A DNA stretch of 64,000 bases from CAVSRC01 sp963730325 (lineage in GTDB: Bacteria; Pseudomonadota; Alphaproteobacteria; Rhizobiales; Kaistiaceae). Shown here piece after piece: positions 38,377 to 47,707 of the stretch. The notes under the pieces were generated by a model. That model saw nothing but the letters and a program-made list of their open reading frames with translations, was not told the origin of the DNA and searched no databases. Both the position numbers and the translations under genes were made by a program. The stretch's first letter is position 1. The number at the start of each line of letters is the position of its first letter. Location of the stretch: contig CAVSRC010000008.1 in the NCBI GenBank assembly GCA_963730325.1, forward strand, positions 186,001 through 250,000, read 5' to 3'.

Positions 38377-39389
38377 GTGCCGAGGCTCCTCTCGATGCGC
38401 ATCAGCATGAGGCGGGCGGCGGCGAGCACGATGAAGGTGATGACGAAGAGGATGAGGCCGAGCGCAATCAGCGAGGAGGTGTAGAGCTCGCCGACGGCCT
38501 CGTTGAACTCGTTGGCGATACTGGCGGAGATGGTGGTGCCGGGCGCCAGGATCGAGGCCGAAATGCGATGGGCGTTGCCGATGACGAAGGTGACCGCCAT
38601 GGTCTCGCCGAGCGCCCGGCCGAGGCCGAGCATGACGCCGCCGATGACGCCGACGCGGGTATAGGGCAGCACGACCTTGCGTACGACTTCCCAGGTCGTG
38701 CAGCCGACGCCGTAGGCGGCCTCCTTGAGCACCGGCGGCACGGTGAGGAAGACGTCGCGCGTGATGGCGGTGATGAAGGGCAGCACCATGATCGCCAGGA
38801 TCAGCCCGGCGGTGAACACGCCGATGCCGTAAGGCGGACCGGCGAAGAGCGCGCCGATGACCGGCAGGTTGCCTACCGTTTCGATCAGGAACGGTTGCAG
38901 GGTCTGCTGCAGGAACGGGGCGAAAACGAACAGGCCCCAGATGCCGTAGATGATCGAGGGGATGCCGGCGAGCAGCTCGATGGCGATGCCGATCGGCCGG
39001 CGCAGCGGATAGGGGCAGAGCTCGGTGAGGAATATGGCGATGCCGAAGGATACCGGAATGCCGATCAGCATGGCGATGAACGAGGTGACGATGGTGCCGT
39101 AAATGGGCGCGATGGCGCCGAATTTCTCGGTGACCGGGTTCCACGACTGGGTGGTGAGGAAGCCGAAGCCGAATTTGCTGAGGGCCGGCAGCGCTCCGAT
39201 GAAGAGCGAGAGGATGACGCCGCCGAGCAGGATCAGAACCAGGATCGCAGCGGCAAAGGTCGCGGTGCGGAAAGTGCTCTCGGCGAGCATGAAGCGGCGA
39301 AGGGCCCGACGTCGGCTCTGCTCAATGCCGCTGACTGCGCGTGGACCGCTCAACGCCACCTCGGTCATTCGAATCTCCGGCGGGTTCAT
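38373..39389 (-). CDS. pstC: Phosphate ABC transporter permease PstC
   Basis: 338 residues, about six to seven membrane helices. Typical features: FLTTQSWNPVTEKFGAIAPI near residue 85, FGIAIFLTELCPYPLRRPIG, and the coupling loop VLKEAAYGVGCTTWEVVRKV. The N-terminal 40 residues are cytoplasmic and basic. It pairs with PstA for high-affinity phosphate import. It is separated from pstS by about 116 bp that contain a strong hairpin. Confidence 0.95.
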   Translation of the reverse strand: MNPPEIRMTEVALSGPRAVSGIEQSRRRALRRFMLAESTFRTATFAAAILVLILLGGVILSLFIGALPALSKFGFGFLTTQSWNPVTEKFGAIAPIYGTIVTSFIAMLIGIPVSFGIAIFLTELCPYPLRRPIGIAIELLAGIPSIIYGIWGLFVFAPFLQQTLQPFLIETVGNLPVIGALFAGPPYGIGVFTAGLILAIMVLPFITAITRDVFLTVPPVLKEAAYGVGCTTWEVVRKVVLPYTRVGVIGGVMLGLGRALGETMAVTFVIGNAHRISASILAPGTTISASIANEFNEAVGELYTSSLIALGLILFVITFIVLAAARLMLMRIERSLGT

Positions 39390-39454
39390 AGTCTATGTGC
39401 GGGAAATGGCAAATCGGGCCGGAAACGAGATTTTCCCACAAGGGATCGGCAGAA

Positions 39455-39483
39455 TGCGCGCCCGCCGCCAGGGCGGGCGCGCA
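39455..39483 (-). terminator. Strong hairpin between pstS and pstC
   Basis: TGCGCGCCCGCC (39455-39466) pairs perfectly over 12 bp with GGCGGGCGCGCA (39472-39483), with a 5-nt loop. No T-run follows in the direction of transcription. Such hairpins between a binding-protein gene and its permease often raise the amount of binding-protein mRNA by attenuation or by protecting its 3' end. Confidence 0.6.
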
Positions 39484-39505
39484 GAGGCCAAGCCCGGGAG
39501 AGAGA

Positions 39506-40552
39506 CTACATCGCCTCGTAGATCGGCTTGCCGTCGGCCATGATCGACGACTTCCACACGCCTTCGACGTCCTTCACGACGCTGTCGGGCATCGGGATGT
39601 AGGACAGTTCGTCGGCCATCTTGTCGCCATCGGCATAGGCCCAGGCGAAGAACTTCAGGGCCTCGGCAGACGCGGCCGGATCGGCCGGCGACTTGTACAT
39701 GAGGATGAAGGTGGCGGCGGTGATCGGCCAGGTGGTGGCGCCGGGCTGGTTGGCGAGGATGACGCCGTAGCCGGGCGTGCCGTTCCAGTCGGCATTGGCG
39801 GCAGCGGCGGCAAAGGCGTCCGAGGTCGGCGCAACCTTCTTGCCGTCCTTGTTGACCATGTCGGCGTAGGTCATCTTGTTCTGAACCGCATAGGCGTACT
39901 CGACGTAGCCGATCGAGCCCTTGGTGTTCTGAACGTTGTTGGCGACGCCTTCGTTGCCCTTGGCGCCGATGCCGACCGGCCATTCGACGGCCTTCTCGAC
40001 ACCGACGTTCTCTTTCCAGTCGGCGCTGACGTCGGCCAGATAGTAGGTGAAGTTGAAGGTGGTGCCCGACCCGTCGGAACGGTGAACGACGGCAATCGCC
40101 GAGGACGGCAGCTTGACGCCGGGGTTGAGCTTGGCAATCGCCGCATCGTCCCACTTGGTGATCTTGCCCATGAAGATGCTGGCAAGGGTCTCGCCGTCGA
40201 GCGCGATCTCGCCCGGCTTGATGCCTTCGAGGTTCACGACCGGAACGATGCCGCCCATGACCATCGGGAACTGGATCAGGCCGGCGTCGTCGAGCTGCTT
40301 GGCCGACAGCGGCGCGTCGGAAGCGCCGAAGGTGACGGTCTTGGCGAGGATCTGCTTGATGCCGCCGCCGGAACCGATCGACTGATAGTTCAGGCCGATG
40401 CCGGTCTTCGTCTTATAGGCGTCGGCCCACTTGGCGTAGATCGGATAGGGGAAGGTGGCGCCGGCGCCCGAAATGTCGGCGGCACTGGCGACAGAAGCTG
40501 AAAGCGCAGCGGCCACAAAGCCGGCCGCAATGGCGAGGTTGACGTGTTTCAC
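39506..40552 (-). CDS. pstS: Phosphate-binding periplasmic protein PstS
   Basis: 348 residues from a GTG at 40552 preceded by GGGAGAGG at about 7 nt. The signal peptide (AIAAGFVAAALSASVASA) ends before ADISGAGATFPYPIYAKWAD, the standard PstS start. Phosphate-contacting segments: GSGGGIKQILAKTVTFGASD, AVVHRSDGSGTTFNFTYYLA and NVQNTKGSIGYVEY. It delivers phosphate to PstCAB. A longer in-frame start at 40618 would put 22 residues before the signal peptide and is unlikely. Likely induced by PhoB through the Pho box upstream. Confidence 0.96.
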   Translation of the reverse strand: MKHVNLAIAAGFVAAALSASVASAADISGAGATFPYPIYAKWADAYKTKTGIGLNYQSIGSGGGIKQILAKTVTFGASDAPLSAKQLDDAGLIQFPMVMGGIVPVVNLEGIKPGEIALDGETLASIFMGKITKWDDAAIAKLNPGVKLPSSAIAVVHRSDGSGTTFNFTYYLADVSADWKENVGVEKAVEWPVGIGAKGNEGVANNVQNTKGSIGYVEYAYAVQNKMTYADMVNKDGKKVAPTSDAFAAAAANADWNGTPGYGVILANQPGATTWPITAATFILMYKSPADPAASAEALKFFAWAYADGDKMADELSYIPMPDSVVKDVEGVWKSSIMADGKPIYEAM

Positions 40553-40649
40553 CTGGCCTCTCCCTGTTGGAGGTTCTGAAGATTGACGAAGCACGGACAG
40601 CACGAGGCGGCCGTCCATGTGCGGCGCACACTAGTGAGACCCCGCGAAT

Positions 40650-40682
40650 GTCCTATGACGTTTATGTAACGGTTTTACGACG
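40650..40682 (-). promoter_or_regulatory. Candidate Pho box upstream of pstS: three 11-bp half-sites
   Basis: On the minus strand three tandem 11-mers read CGTCGTAAAAC, CGTTACATAAA and CGTCATAGGAC. The last two align with the CTGTCAT-N4-CTGTCAT PhoB box at about 11 of 18 positions with the correct 11-bp period. The block lies about 100 bp before the pstS start and just after phoR. Confidence 0.6.
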
Positions 40683-40707
40683 AACTATGTGATTGTTTTT
40701 ATTGTGT

Positions 40708-42015
40708 TTATTCGTCGCCGCCGGCTTCGCTGGGATAGGCGGTCGCCGGGAAGGTCACAGTGAAGACGGCGCCCTCGCCAAGGCGGCTTTCGATGGTCAT
40801 TCGGGCGTGGTGACGGGCCAGGATGTGCTTGACGATGGCCAGCCCCAGGCCGGTGCCGCGATGGCGGCGGCTGTCCTCGACATCGACCCGATAGAAGCGT
40901 TCGGTGAGGCGCGGAACGTGCTCTTCGGGAATGCCGGGGCCGAAATCGCGCACGATGACGCTGGGGCCCGAGCCGGCCTCCGCCGGCACCAGGGTGACGA
41001 CGATGCGTTTGCCCGACTGGCCATATTTGCAGGCGTTCTCGATGAGGTTCTCGAAGACCTGGATCAGCTCGTCGCGGTCGGCGGCCAACCCTACCGGGAC
41101 GTCGGGCAGAACCGTCTCGATGGCGACGCCAAGCTCCTGCGCCAGCGGCTCGAGCGCGTCGGCGACGTGGCGCACGACGGCGGTGAGATCGACATGGTTG
41201 ACCGGGCGGACATGGGCCTTCATCTCGATGCGGCTGAGCGACATGAGGTCCTCGATCAGCCGGCTCATGCGGGTCGCCTGATCGTGCATGATCTGGAGGA
41301 AGCGGTCGCGCGCCGCCGGGTCTTCGCGGGCGGGACCCTGCAGGGTCTCGATGAAGCCGGTGAGCGAGGCCAGAGGCGTGCGCAGCTCGTGGCTGGCATT
41401 GGCGACGAAATCGACGCGGATGCGGTCGGTGCGGCGGCGTTCGCTGAGATCGTCGAGGATGAGGACGATGAACTCGCCGCTCGGACGGCGCGGCGCGGTG
41501 AGATCGGCGAACCAGGCGGCGAACCAGCGCTCGGTGGGGATGCGCTCGGCGAACTCGACCCGCTCCGGCGGGCCGCCACCGGCGACCCGGTGGAAAGCGG
41601 CGACGAGATCCGGATTGCGCAGGCGGAAGGTCAGCGACTGGCCGGCGCGGATGGCGAAGGCCTCGATCGCCCGTTCGTTGGCGTAGCGGACGATGCCGCG
41701 GCGATCGAGAATGAAGCAGGGGTCGGGCAATGCGTTGGCCAGGGCCTGAACACCGCCTTCCGGGGCATTGGCGGCGGCGGGGTGGGTCGCGGCCGGAGGG
41801 CGCTCAGCCGCGCGGGCGCGCGGCAGCACGGCGACCAGAACCAAGAGGGCGAGGAAGATCGCCCCGGCGGGAACGGGGGCGACGACCCTGGCGAGGACGA
41901 GGACGAGCAACAGGACGGCGACCGCGGCGATCAGCCAGCGGTTTTCGGACAGCCGCCTGGCGGCCCCGGCCAAGACGAGGTCCGGGGCCCTGCCCTGCGG
42001 ATTGGCGGCAACCAT
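40708..42015 (-). CDS. phoR: Phosphate regulon sensor histidine kinase PhoR
   Basis: 435 residues from ATG 42015. Two membrane helices lie at about 28-64 (WLIAAVAVLLLVLVLARVVA and AGAIFLALLVLVAVLP). A PAS-like domain follows (LPDPCFILDRRGIVRYANER). The HisKA domain has His209 in VANASHELRTPLASLTGF and the ATPase domain has ENLIENACKYG (N box), VRDFGPGIPEEHVPRLTERF (G1) and HRGTGLGLAIVKH (G2). It phosphorylates PhoB when phosphate is scarce. Here it is upstream of pstS and separated from phoB by the whole pst operon. It is divergent from the PPK2 gene. Confidence 0.95.
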   Translation of the reverse strand: MVAANPQGRAPDLVLAGAARRLSENRWLIAAVAVLLLVLVLARVVAPVPAGAIFLALLVLVAVLPRARAAERPPAATHPAAANAPEGGVQALANALPDPCFILDRRGIVRYANERAIEAFAIRAGQSLTFRLRNPDLVAAFHRVAGGGPPERVEFAERIPTERWFAAWFADLTAPRRPSGEFIVLILDDLSERRRTDRIRVDFVANASHELRTPLASLTGFIETLQGPAREDPAARDRFLQIMHDQATRMSRLIEDLMSLSRIEMKAHVRPVNHVDLTAVVRHVADALEPLAQELGVAIETVLPDVPVGLAADRDELIQVFENLIENACKYGQSGKRIVVTLVPAEAGSGPSVIVRDFGPGIPEEHVPRLTERFYRVDVEDSRRHRGTGLGLAIVKHILARHHARMTIESRLGEGAVFTVTFPATAYPSEAGGDE

Positions 42016-42163
42016 TGCCGGTGATCCCGTTGAGGCGGGCCGGCGACAGGCCGCCCGCGGTCCATTCAAGCGTTTCGCGGCCGTGGCGTCCGACCGACAG
42101 GCAGCGATATAAGGTCTCCAGGGGCACAGCGGCAAGCCGCGACACTATCGGGATCGTGCAGCA

Positions 42164-43105
42164 ATGGCGAAGAACGGCAAAGACGGCAAAGCAAAAGGCC
42201 GAAACGGGAAGAAAAGGCGCGACATTCCGGCGGTCATCGTCCCCGACATCGACGCCAAGGTCCTGACCACCAGCCACGGCAGTTTCGACCTGGAGGACCC
42301 GGCGCTGCCCGATTGGGTCGAGGAGGGGGCGCTGGCCTCGGGCGGCTACCCTTATGACGACACAATCAAGGACAAGCATTACCAGGAGGAACTGACCCTT
42401 CTGCAGATCGAGCTGGTCAAACTGCAACGCTACATCAACGAGACCGGCGCCCGCCTGGTGGCGCTGTTCGAGGGACGCGACGCCGCGGGCAAGGGCGGCT
42501 CTATCTTCACCATGCGGCAGTACATGAACCCGCGCACCGCCCGCGTGGTGGCCCTGCCCAAGCCAACGGAAAAAGAAGTCGGCCAATGGTATTTTCAGAG
42601 GTATACCGAGCACCTGCCGACGGCCGGCGAGTTGGTGCTCTTCGACCGGTCCTGGTACAACCGGGCGGGCGTCGAGAAGGTCATGGGCTTCTGCACTGCG
42701 GCAGAGACGGCGGAATTCCTGAATCAAGCGCCCGCATTCGAGAAGATGCTGATCAACGGTGGCATTGTACTGTTCAAGTTCTGGCTCAATATTGGCCGCG
42801 AGATGCAGCTCAAGCGTTTCCACGAACGGCGCCACAATCCCCTCAAGATATGGAAGCTGTCGCCGGTGGACTTTGCCGCCCTGGAAAAATGGACCGCCTA
42901 CACCGAGGCGCGCGACGTGATGCTGGCGGCGACCCACAGCAAGGCGACGCCGTGGACGGTGGTGCGCGCCAACGACAAGCGGCGCGCGCGCCTCAACGTC
43001 ATCCGCCACGTGCTGGCCGCCTTCCCCTATCCCGGCCGCGACGACAAGGCCGTGGGCAAGACCGATCCGCTGGTCCTGGGCGGACCCAGGCTGATCACGG
43101 ACTGA
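42164..43105 (+). CDS. ppk2: Polyphosphate kinase 2
   Basis: 313 residues. It transfers phosphate between polyphosphate and nucleoside diphosphates. Walker A is FEGRDAAGKGG (103-112), the lid region holds YMNPRTARVVALPKPTEKE, and Walker B is LVLFDRSWYNRAGVEKVMGF with Asp161. The C-terminus has RFHERRHNPLKIWKLSPVD. A Lys-rich tail (KNGKDGKAKGRNGKKRR) precedes the domain. It is placed divergently from phoR, so it is presumably linked to phosphate storage, though no Pho box is seen in the 148-bp gap. Confidence 0.95.
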   Translation: MAKNGKDGKAKGRNGKKRRDIPAVIVPDIDAKVLTTSHGSFDLEDPALPDWVEEGALASGGYPYDDTIKDKHYQEELTLLQIELVKLQRYINETGARLVALFEGRDAAGKGGSIFTMRQYMNPRTARVVALPKPTEKEVGQWYFQRYTEHLPTAGELVLFDRSWYNRAGVEKVMGFCTAAETAEFLNQAPAFEKMLINGGIVLFKFWLNIGREMQLKRFHERRHNPLKIWKLSPVDFAALEKWTAYTEARDVMLAATHSKATPWTVVRANDKRRARLNVIRHVLAAFPYPGRDDKAVGKTDPLVLGGPRLITD

Positions 43106-43118
43106 GCGCCGGAGCGCA

Positions 43119-44720
43119 ATGAGCGACTTCTACTCCATCCTCAGAAAGTCGATCATCGAGCGCGGCATCGTCGACAGCGACGAGCGCGACGCGATCTACG
43201 CCCAGGCGCGGCGCGCCATGATCCGGCGGCTGTGGTCGTTCGAGCCGCCGCTCGACGAGGAGGAGGTCGAGCGACGCATCGCGGCCTTCGACGTGGCGGT
43301 GAGCGACATCGAGTCGGACGTCATCGTTGCCTTCGCCGACGCCGACGAGGCGCCGGCGGAGACGGACGACGACTATGCGGAACAGCCGGCGGCGCCTGCC
43401 TATGACGAGCGCGAGCCGGACACCTACGACCGGGACCCCTATGAGAGAGATCCCTATGCGAGGGACCCTTACGAGAGGGATCCTTACGAGAGGGATCCTT
43501 ACGAAAGGGACCCGTATGCGACCGACGACCGCGCGGCGGACTATCGCGCGCCGGAGCCCCGTCCGGCCCCCCATGCGCGGCGGCTGCCGGCGCTGGTCGA
43601 TCCGGTCGCCTTCGGACGGCAGGTGCGCGAGGCGGGGCTGGTTCGCTATTATCAGGAGGCGCGGTACATCGAGCGCCGGCCGGAGGAGCCCTATTACGAC
43701 AGCCGCACCGCGGCGCCCTTCGAGGAGCCGGAGGTCGAAGAACCGCCACGGCGCCAGCGCGGCCGCGCGCTTGCCCGCCGCCGGCCGCCGGAGCCGCCGG
43801 TCGACCCCTACGAGGACGTGCCGGGCTACCAGGATACCCCCGCCTACCGCGAGGAGCACGCCTATCGCGAGGAGTATGCCTATCGCGAGGAGCATGCCTA
43901 TCGCGAGGAGCATGCCTACCGCGAGGAGCCGCCGACGCCGCAGCAGCAGCGCCGGGCCGACCGCTGGACCCAGGACGGCCCGCCCCGCGTGCGCCCGCAG
44001 CGGCAGCCGCCGCCGACGGCCGCACAACGCCGGCTCGGCCTCGACGACGACCGGCCACGCCGCCGGCAGCGGAACCGGCAACGGCCGCGACAGCCGCTCA
44101 GCGACCGCGACAAGATCTTCATGCTGCTCGGCGCCATCGGGGCCTGCGTTCTCGTGCTCGGTGGCATCGGCATCTACGCGCTGATGCCGCGCGACGGCGG
44201 CGTGACGGTCGATATCGATACGCGCCACGAGGTCAGCGACGCGGCAACGGCCGTGCGCCTGGCCGCCCAGGAGATGGCGGTCGACCAGACCTTCATGCTG
44301 TTCGACGGACGCGACCCGACCGTCTTCGAGACATCGCCGGACAATCCGATCCGTTTCGATGCCTCTGCGGGGGCGGTGCGCATCGCCTCGTCGGCCGGCT
44401 CGCCGGGAATCAGGGCGCTGATCGGCCCCGGGCTTGCGACGCGGCTGGCCGGGCACGAGGTGCGCGTGATCATCGTGGCGCGCTCGGCCAGGCAATCCGG
44501 CGCCGACACCATGCGCTTCGCCTATCAGAGCGGAGTGGCCATCAGCCACTGGCAGACCGCCAATCTCGGCTCCGACTACCAGGCGGTGGCGCTGACCTGG
44601 CGGGTGCCGTCGCAGCGGACCAACCGCACCGGCGACATCCTGCTGATCCAGCCGGGCGTGCCCGGCGCCGGCACCGGCGCCGACATCAAGTCGATCAGGG
44701 TCGACCTGCTGTCGGGCTAG
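43119..44720 (+). CDS. Repeat-rich single-pass membrane protein, unknown function
   Basis: 533 residues, 13 bp after the PPK2 gene. Residues 1-70 (SDFYSILRKSIIERGIVDSD, then IYAQARRAMIRRLWSF) resemble a helical motif found at the start of several rhizobial proteins. Residues about 100-330 are low-complexity with two tandem repeats, seven PYERD units and five AYREEH units. A membrane helix lies at about 331-353 (FMLLGAIGACVLVLGGIGIY). The extracytoplasmic C-terminus of about 170 residues (TMRFAYQSGVAISHWQTANL, then LTWRVPS and DIKSIRVDLL) looks like a beta-sandwich similar to carbohydrate-binding modules. Envelope attachment is a guess. Confidence 0.7.
   Translation: MSDFYSILRKSIIERGIVDSDERDAIYAQARRAMIRRLWSFEPPLDEEEVERRIAAFDVAVSDIESDVIVAFADADEAPAETDDDYAEQPAAPAYDEREPDTYDRDPYERDPYARDPYERDPYERDPYERDPYATDDRAADYRAPEPRPAPHARRLPALVDPVAFGRQVREAGLVRYYQEARYIERRPEEPYYDSRTAAPFEEPEVEEPPRRQRGRALARRRPPEPPVDPYEDVPGYQDTPAYREEHAYREEYAYREEHAYREEHAYREEPPTPQQQRRADRWTQDGPPRVRPQRQPPPTAAQRRLGLDDDRPRRRQRNRQRPRQPLSDRDKIFMLLGAIGACVLVLGGIGIYALMPRDGGVTVDIDTRHEVSDAATAVRLAAQEMAVDQTFMLFDGRDPTVFETSPDNPIRFDASAGAVRIASSAGSPGIRALIGPGLATRLAGHEVRVIIVARSARQSGADTMRFAYQSGVAISHWQTANLGSDYQAVALTWRVPSQRTNRTGDILLIQPGVPGAGTGADIKSIRVDLLSG
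43422..43526 (+). repeat. Seven 15-bp coding tandem repeats (PYERD-type)
   Basis: Units such as CCTTACGAGAGGGAT repeat seven times in frame; two neighbouring units are identical. They encode a Tyr/Arg/Asp-rich pentapeptide in the disordered region of the repeat-rich membrane protein. Confidence 0.9.
43842..43931 (+). repeat. Five 18-bp coding tandem repeats (AYREEH-type)
   Basis: Units such as GCCTATCGCGAGGAGCAT repeat five times in frame; two are identical. A hexapeptide of Ala, Tyr, Arg, Glu, Glu and His or Tyr results. This array is unrelated in length to the pentapeptide array 320 bp upstream. Confidence 0.9.
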
Positions 44721-44734
44721 GCGCGACGCGCGGC

Positions 44735-46643
44735 CTAATGCCTGCCGAGATAGCCGCCGGCGGCGAGCCGCGCGATGACCCGGTCGGCAAGCTCCTCGGC
44801 GGTGGCGGCGGTGGTGTCGAGGTGCAGGTCGGGGGCAAGCGGCGCCTCATAGGGCGAATCGATGCCGGTGAAATGCCTGATCTCGCCGGCGCGCGCCTTG
44901 GCGTAGAGGCCCTTGACGTCGCGCGCCTCGGCGACCTCCAGCGGCGCATCGACGTGTATCTCGAGAAACTCGTCGGCCTCGACCATCTCGCGCGCCATGG
45001 CGCGCTCCGAGCGGAACGGCGAGATGAAGGAGACCAGCACGATCAGCCCCGCATCGACGAAGAGCCGGGCGGCCTCGGCGACGCGGCGGATGTTCTCGAC
45101 ACGGTCGGCGTCGGTGAAGCCGAGATCGCGGTTGAGACCGTGGCGGATGTTGTCGCCGTCGAGCAGATAGGTGTGGCGGCCGGCAAGGGTCAGCTTCTTC
45201 TCGACCAGATTGGCGATGGTCGACTTGCCGGCGCCCGACAGGCCGGTGAACCACAGGACCACCGGCCGCTGGCCGAGCCCCTCGGCGCGCACGCGCTTGT
45301 TCACGTCGAGCGCCTGCCAATGGACGTTGGTGGCGCGCCTGCAGGCCGAAGTGGATCATGCCGGCGGCGACGGTGGCGTTGGAATAGCGGTCGATGAGGA
45401 TGAACGAGCCGGTGGCGCGGTTGTCCTCGTAGCGGTCGAAGGCAATCGGCTCGGAGAGCGACAGGTTGGCGAGGCCGATGTCGTTGAGCGTCAGGGTCTT
45501 GGCGGCGAGCGGCTTGAAGCTGTCGATGTCGACCTGATGCTTGAGCTCGCTCACCGCGGCGCCGACGGTGCGGGCGCCGGCCTTGAGCAGATAGGAGCGG
45601 CCGGGCAGCAGCGGCTCGTCGGCCATCCAGATGAGATGGGCGGCGATCTGATCGGAACTCTCCGGCCGGTGCTCGGGCGAGGACAGGACATCGCCGCGGC
45701 TGATGTCGATCTCGACATCGGTGGTCACGGTGACCGCATCGCCGGCGGCGACCGCGTCAAGGTCGCCGTCCATGGCGACCAGGCGGGCGACCCGCGCCGT
45801 CTGGCCGGTGCGCGCCACGACGACCGTGTCGCCCGGGCGGACGGCACCGGAGGCGACGGTGCCGGTATAGCCGCGGAAGCCGGCATTGGGCCGGTTGACC
45901 CACTGCACCGGCAGACGGAACGGCGCCTCGGCGACGCCGTCGGCGACCTCGATCTCTTCGAGATGGGCGAGCAGCGTCGGGCCGCCATACCAGGGCGTGC
46001 GGGCGCTCGGCTGAATGACGTTGTCGCCGTGACGGGCGGACAGCGGGATGGTGACCAGCGTCTCGAAGCCGAGCGACCGGGAAAACTCGGCGAATTCATT
46101 GCGGATCTCGACGAAGCGTTCCTCGTCGAAATCGACGAGGTCGATCTTGTTCACCGCCAGCACGACATGGCGGATGCCGAGCAGCGAGACGATGTAGGCG
46201 TGGCGGCGGGTCTGGGTGAGGATGCCGTTCTGGGCGTCGACGAGGAGGACGGCGAGATCGGCGGTCGAGGCGCCGGTCGCCATGTTGCGGGTGTACTGAA
46301 CGTGGCCGGGGGTATCGGCGACGATGAAGCGGCGGTGCTCGGTGGCGAAATAGCGGTAGGCGACGTCGATGGTGATGCCCTGCTCGCGCTCGGCGGCCAG
46401 GCCATCGACGATGAGGGCGAAGTCGAACTCCTCGCCGGTGGTGCCGAAGCGCTCTGAATCGGCCCTGAGCGTCGCCAGCTGATCCTCGAAGAGCAGCTTG
46501 GAATCGTGCAGCAGGCGGCCGATCAGCGTCGACTTGCCGTCGTCGACGCTGCCGCAGGTGAGGAAGCGCAGCAGTCCCTTGTCGCCGCCGCTGGCGAGAT
46601 AGGCGCTGACGGCGGCGGCCGCCTCTGCGGGCTGGTCGGCCAT
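44735..46643 (-). pseudogene. cysNC: Bifunctional sulfate adenylyltransferase subunit 1/adenylylsulfate kinase (CysNC), frameshifted near 45340
   Basis: The N-terminal part is a complete CysN GTPase: TCGSVDDGKSTLIGRLLHDS, DTPGHVQYTRNMATGAST, AVNKIDLVDFDEERF and the EF-Tu-like beta-barrels to AAGMIHFGL. The C-terminal part, APS kinase, is in another frame: RATNVHWQALDVNKRVRAEG, then FTGLSGAGKSTIANLVEKKL (Walker A) and DGDNIRHGLNRDLGF. Deleting the extra T at 45340 (plus strand) joins them into 635 residues, the normal CysNC length. GTG and ATG codons near 45304 could start a free APS kinase, so function may survive as two proteins. The cysN start overlaps the cysD stop by one base. Confidence 0.88.
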
Positions 46644-47548
46644 CAGAAATAGCCCTCGCGCTTCTTGGCCTCCATCGAGGCGGCCTGGTCGAAATCGATC
46701 AGCCGGCCCTGGCGCTCGGAGGTCTGGGCGACCAGCATCTCGGCGACGATCGCCTCGAGGCTGTCGGCATCCGATTCGATGGCCGCGGTCAGCGGATAGC
46801 AGCCGAGCGTGCGGAAGCGCACCTTGCGCATCTGGGGCTTCTCGCCCGGCTCCAGGCGCATGCGCGCGTCATCGACCATGATCCACTGGCCGGAGCGGCT
46901 GACCACCGGGCGCTCGGCAGCAAAATAGAGCGGCACGATCGCGATGTTCTCGGTGAGGATGTATTGCCAGACGTCGAGCTCGGTCCAGTTCGACAGCGGG
47001 AAGACGCGGATCGACTCGCCGGCCTTCACCCGCGTGTTGTAGATCGACCAGAGCTCCGGCCGCTGGTTCTTGGGGTCCCAGGCGTGGCTGGCCGAACGGA
47101 AGGAGAAGACGCGTTCCTTGGCCCGGCTCTTCTCCTCGTCGCGGCGGGCGCCGCCGAAGGCGGCATCGAAGCGGCCGGCATCGAGCGCCTGCTTGAGCGC
47201 CTCGGTCTTCATCACCTGGGTGTAGTGCTGCGAGCCGTGGTCGAAGGGATTGATGCCCCGCGCCTTGCCCTCCTGATTGGTATGGACGCGGAGATCGAGG
47301 CCGTATTTCGCGGCGGTCGCGTCGCGGAAGGCGATCATCTCGCGGAACTTCCAGGTGGTGTCCACATGGAGCAGCGGAAAGGGCGGCGGCGCCGGATAGA
47401 ACGCCTTCAGCGCCAGATGCAGCATCACCGAGGAGTCCTTGCCGATCGAATAGAGCATGACCGGCCGCTCGAAGGTGGCGACCACCTCGCGCATGATGAA
47501 GATGGCCTCGGCCTCGAGACGCTTGAGGTGGGACTGGCGGGCACTCAT
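46643..47548 (-). CDS. cysD: Sulfate adenylyltransferase subunit 2
   Basis: 301 residues. With CysN it makes adenylyl sulfate from sulfate and ATP. PP-loop motif in VMLYSIGKDSSVMLHLALKA; also LLHVDTTWKFREMIAFRDA, GGARRDEEKSRAKERVFSFR, WDPKNQRPELWSIYN, FPLSNWTELDVWQYI and the C-terminal LIDFDQAASMEAKKREGYF. The start at 47548 (MSARQSHLKRLEAEAI) is the family N-terminus; longer frames reach back without homology. Transcribed with the CysNC gene. Confidence 0.96.
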   Translation of the reverse strand: MSARQSHLKRLEAEAIFIMREVVATFERPVMLYSIGKDSSVMLHLALKAFYPAPPPFPLLHVDTTWKFREMIAFRDATAAKYGLDLRVHTNQEGKARGINPFDHGSQHYTQVMKTEALKQALDAGRFDAAFGGARRDEEKSRAKERVFSFRSASHAWDPKNQRPELWSIYNTRVKAGESIRVFPLSNWTELDVWQYILTENIAIVPLYFAAERPVVSRSGQWIMVDDARMRLEPGEKPQMRKVRFRTLGCYPLTAAIESDADSLEAIVAEMLVAQTSERQGRLIDFDQAASMEAKKREGYF

Positions 47549-47707
47549 TACGCTTGCGGCTCTTCGGCTTGGCGGGGCTTTTCCGGTGTCGGGGCGGACA
47601 CTAGCCAGAGGCTTGCCCGCCGCCAAGCATGATGTGGCCAAACTTGGCGTCCCCGGCCGGGCGATCTCGCGCAAAATCCGCCAGGGGCGGAACGGCTTTG
47701 CCCCGGA

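Noticed and set aside
42016..42163. Pho box between phoR and the PPK2 gene
   Set aside because: No two 11-bp-spaced repeats resembling the PhoB half-site were found in this gap.
43422..43931. Regularly spaced repeats resembling a CRISPR array
   Set aside because: Units are 15 and 18 bp, contiguous without spacers, and keep one reading frame; they are coding tandem repeats.
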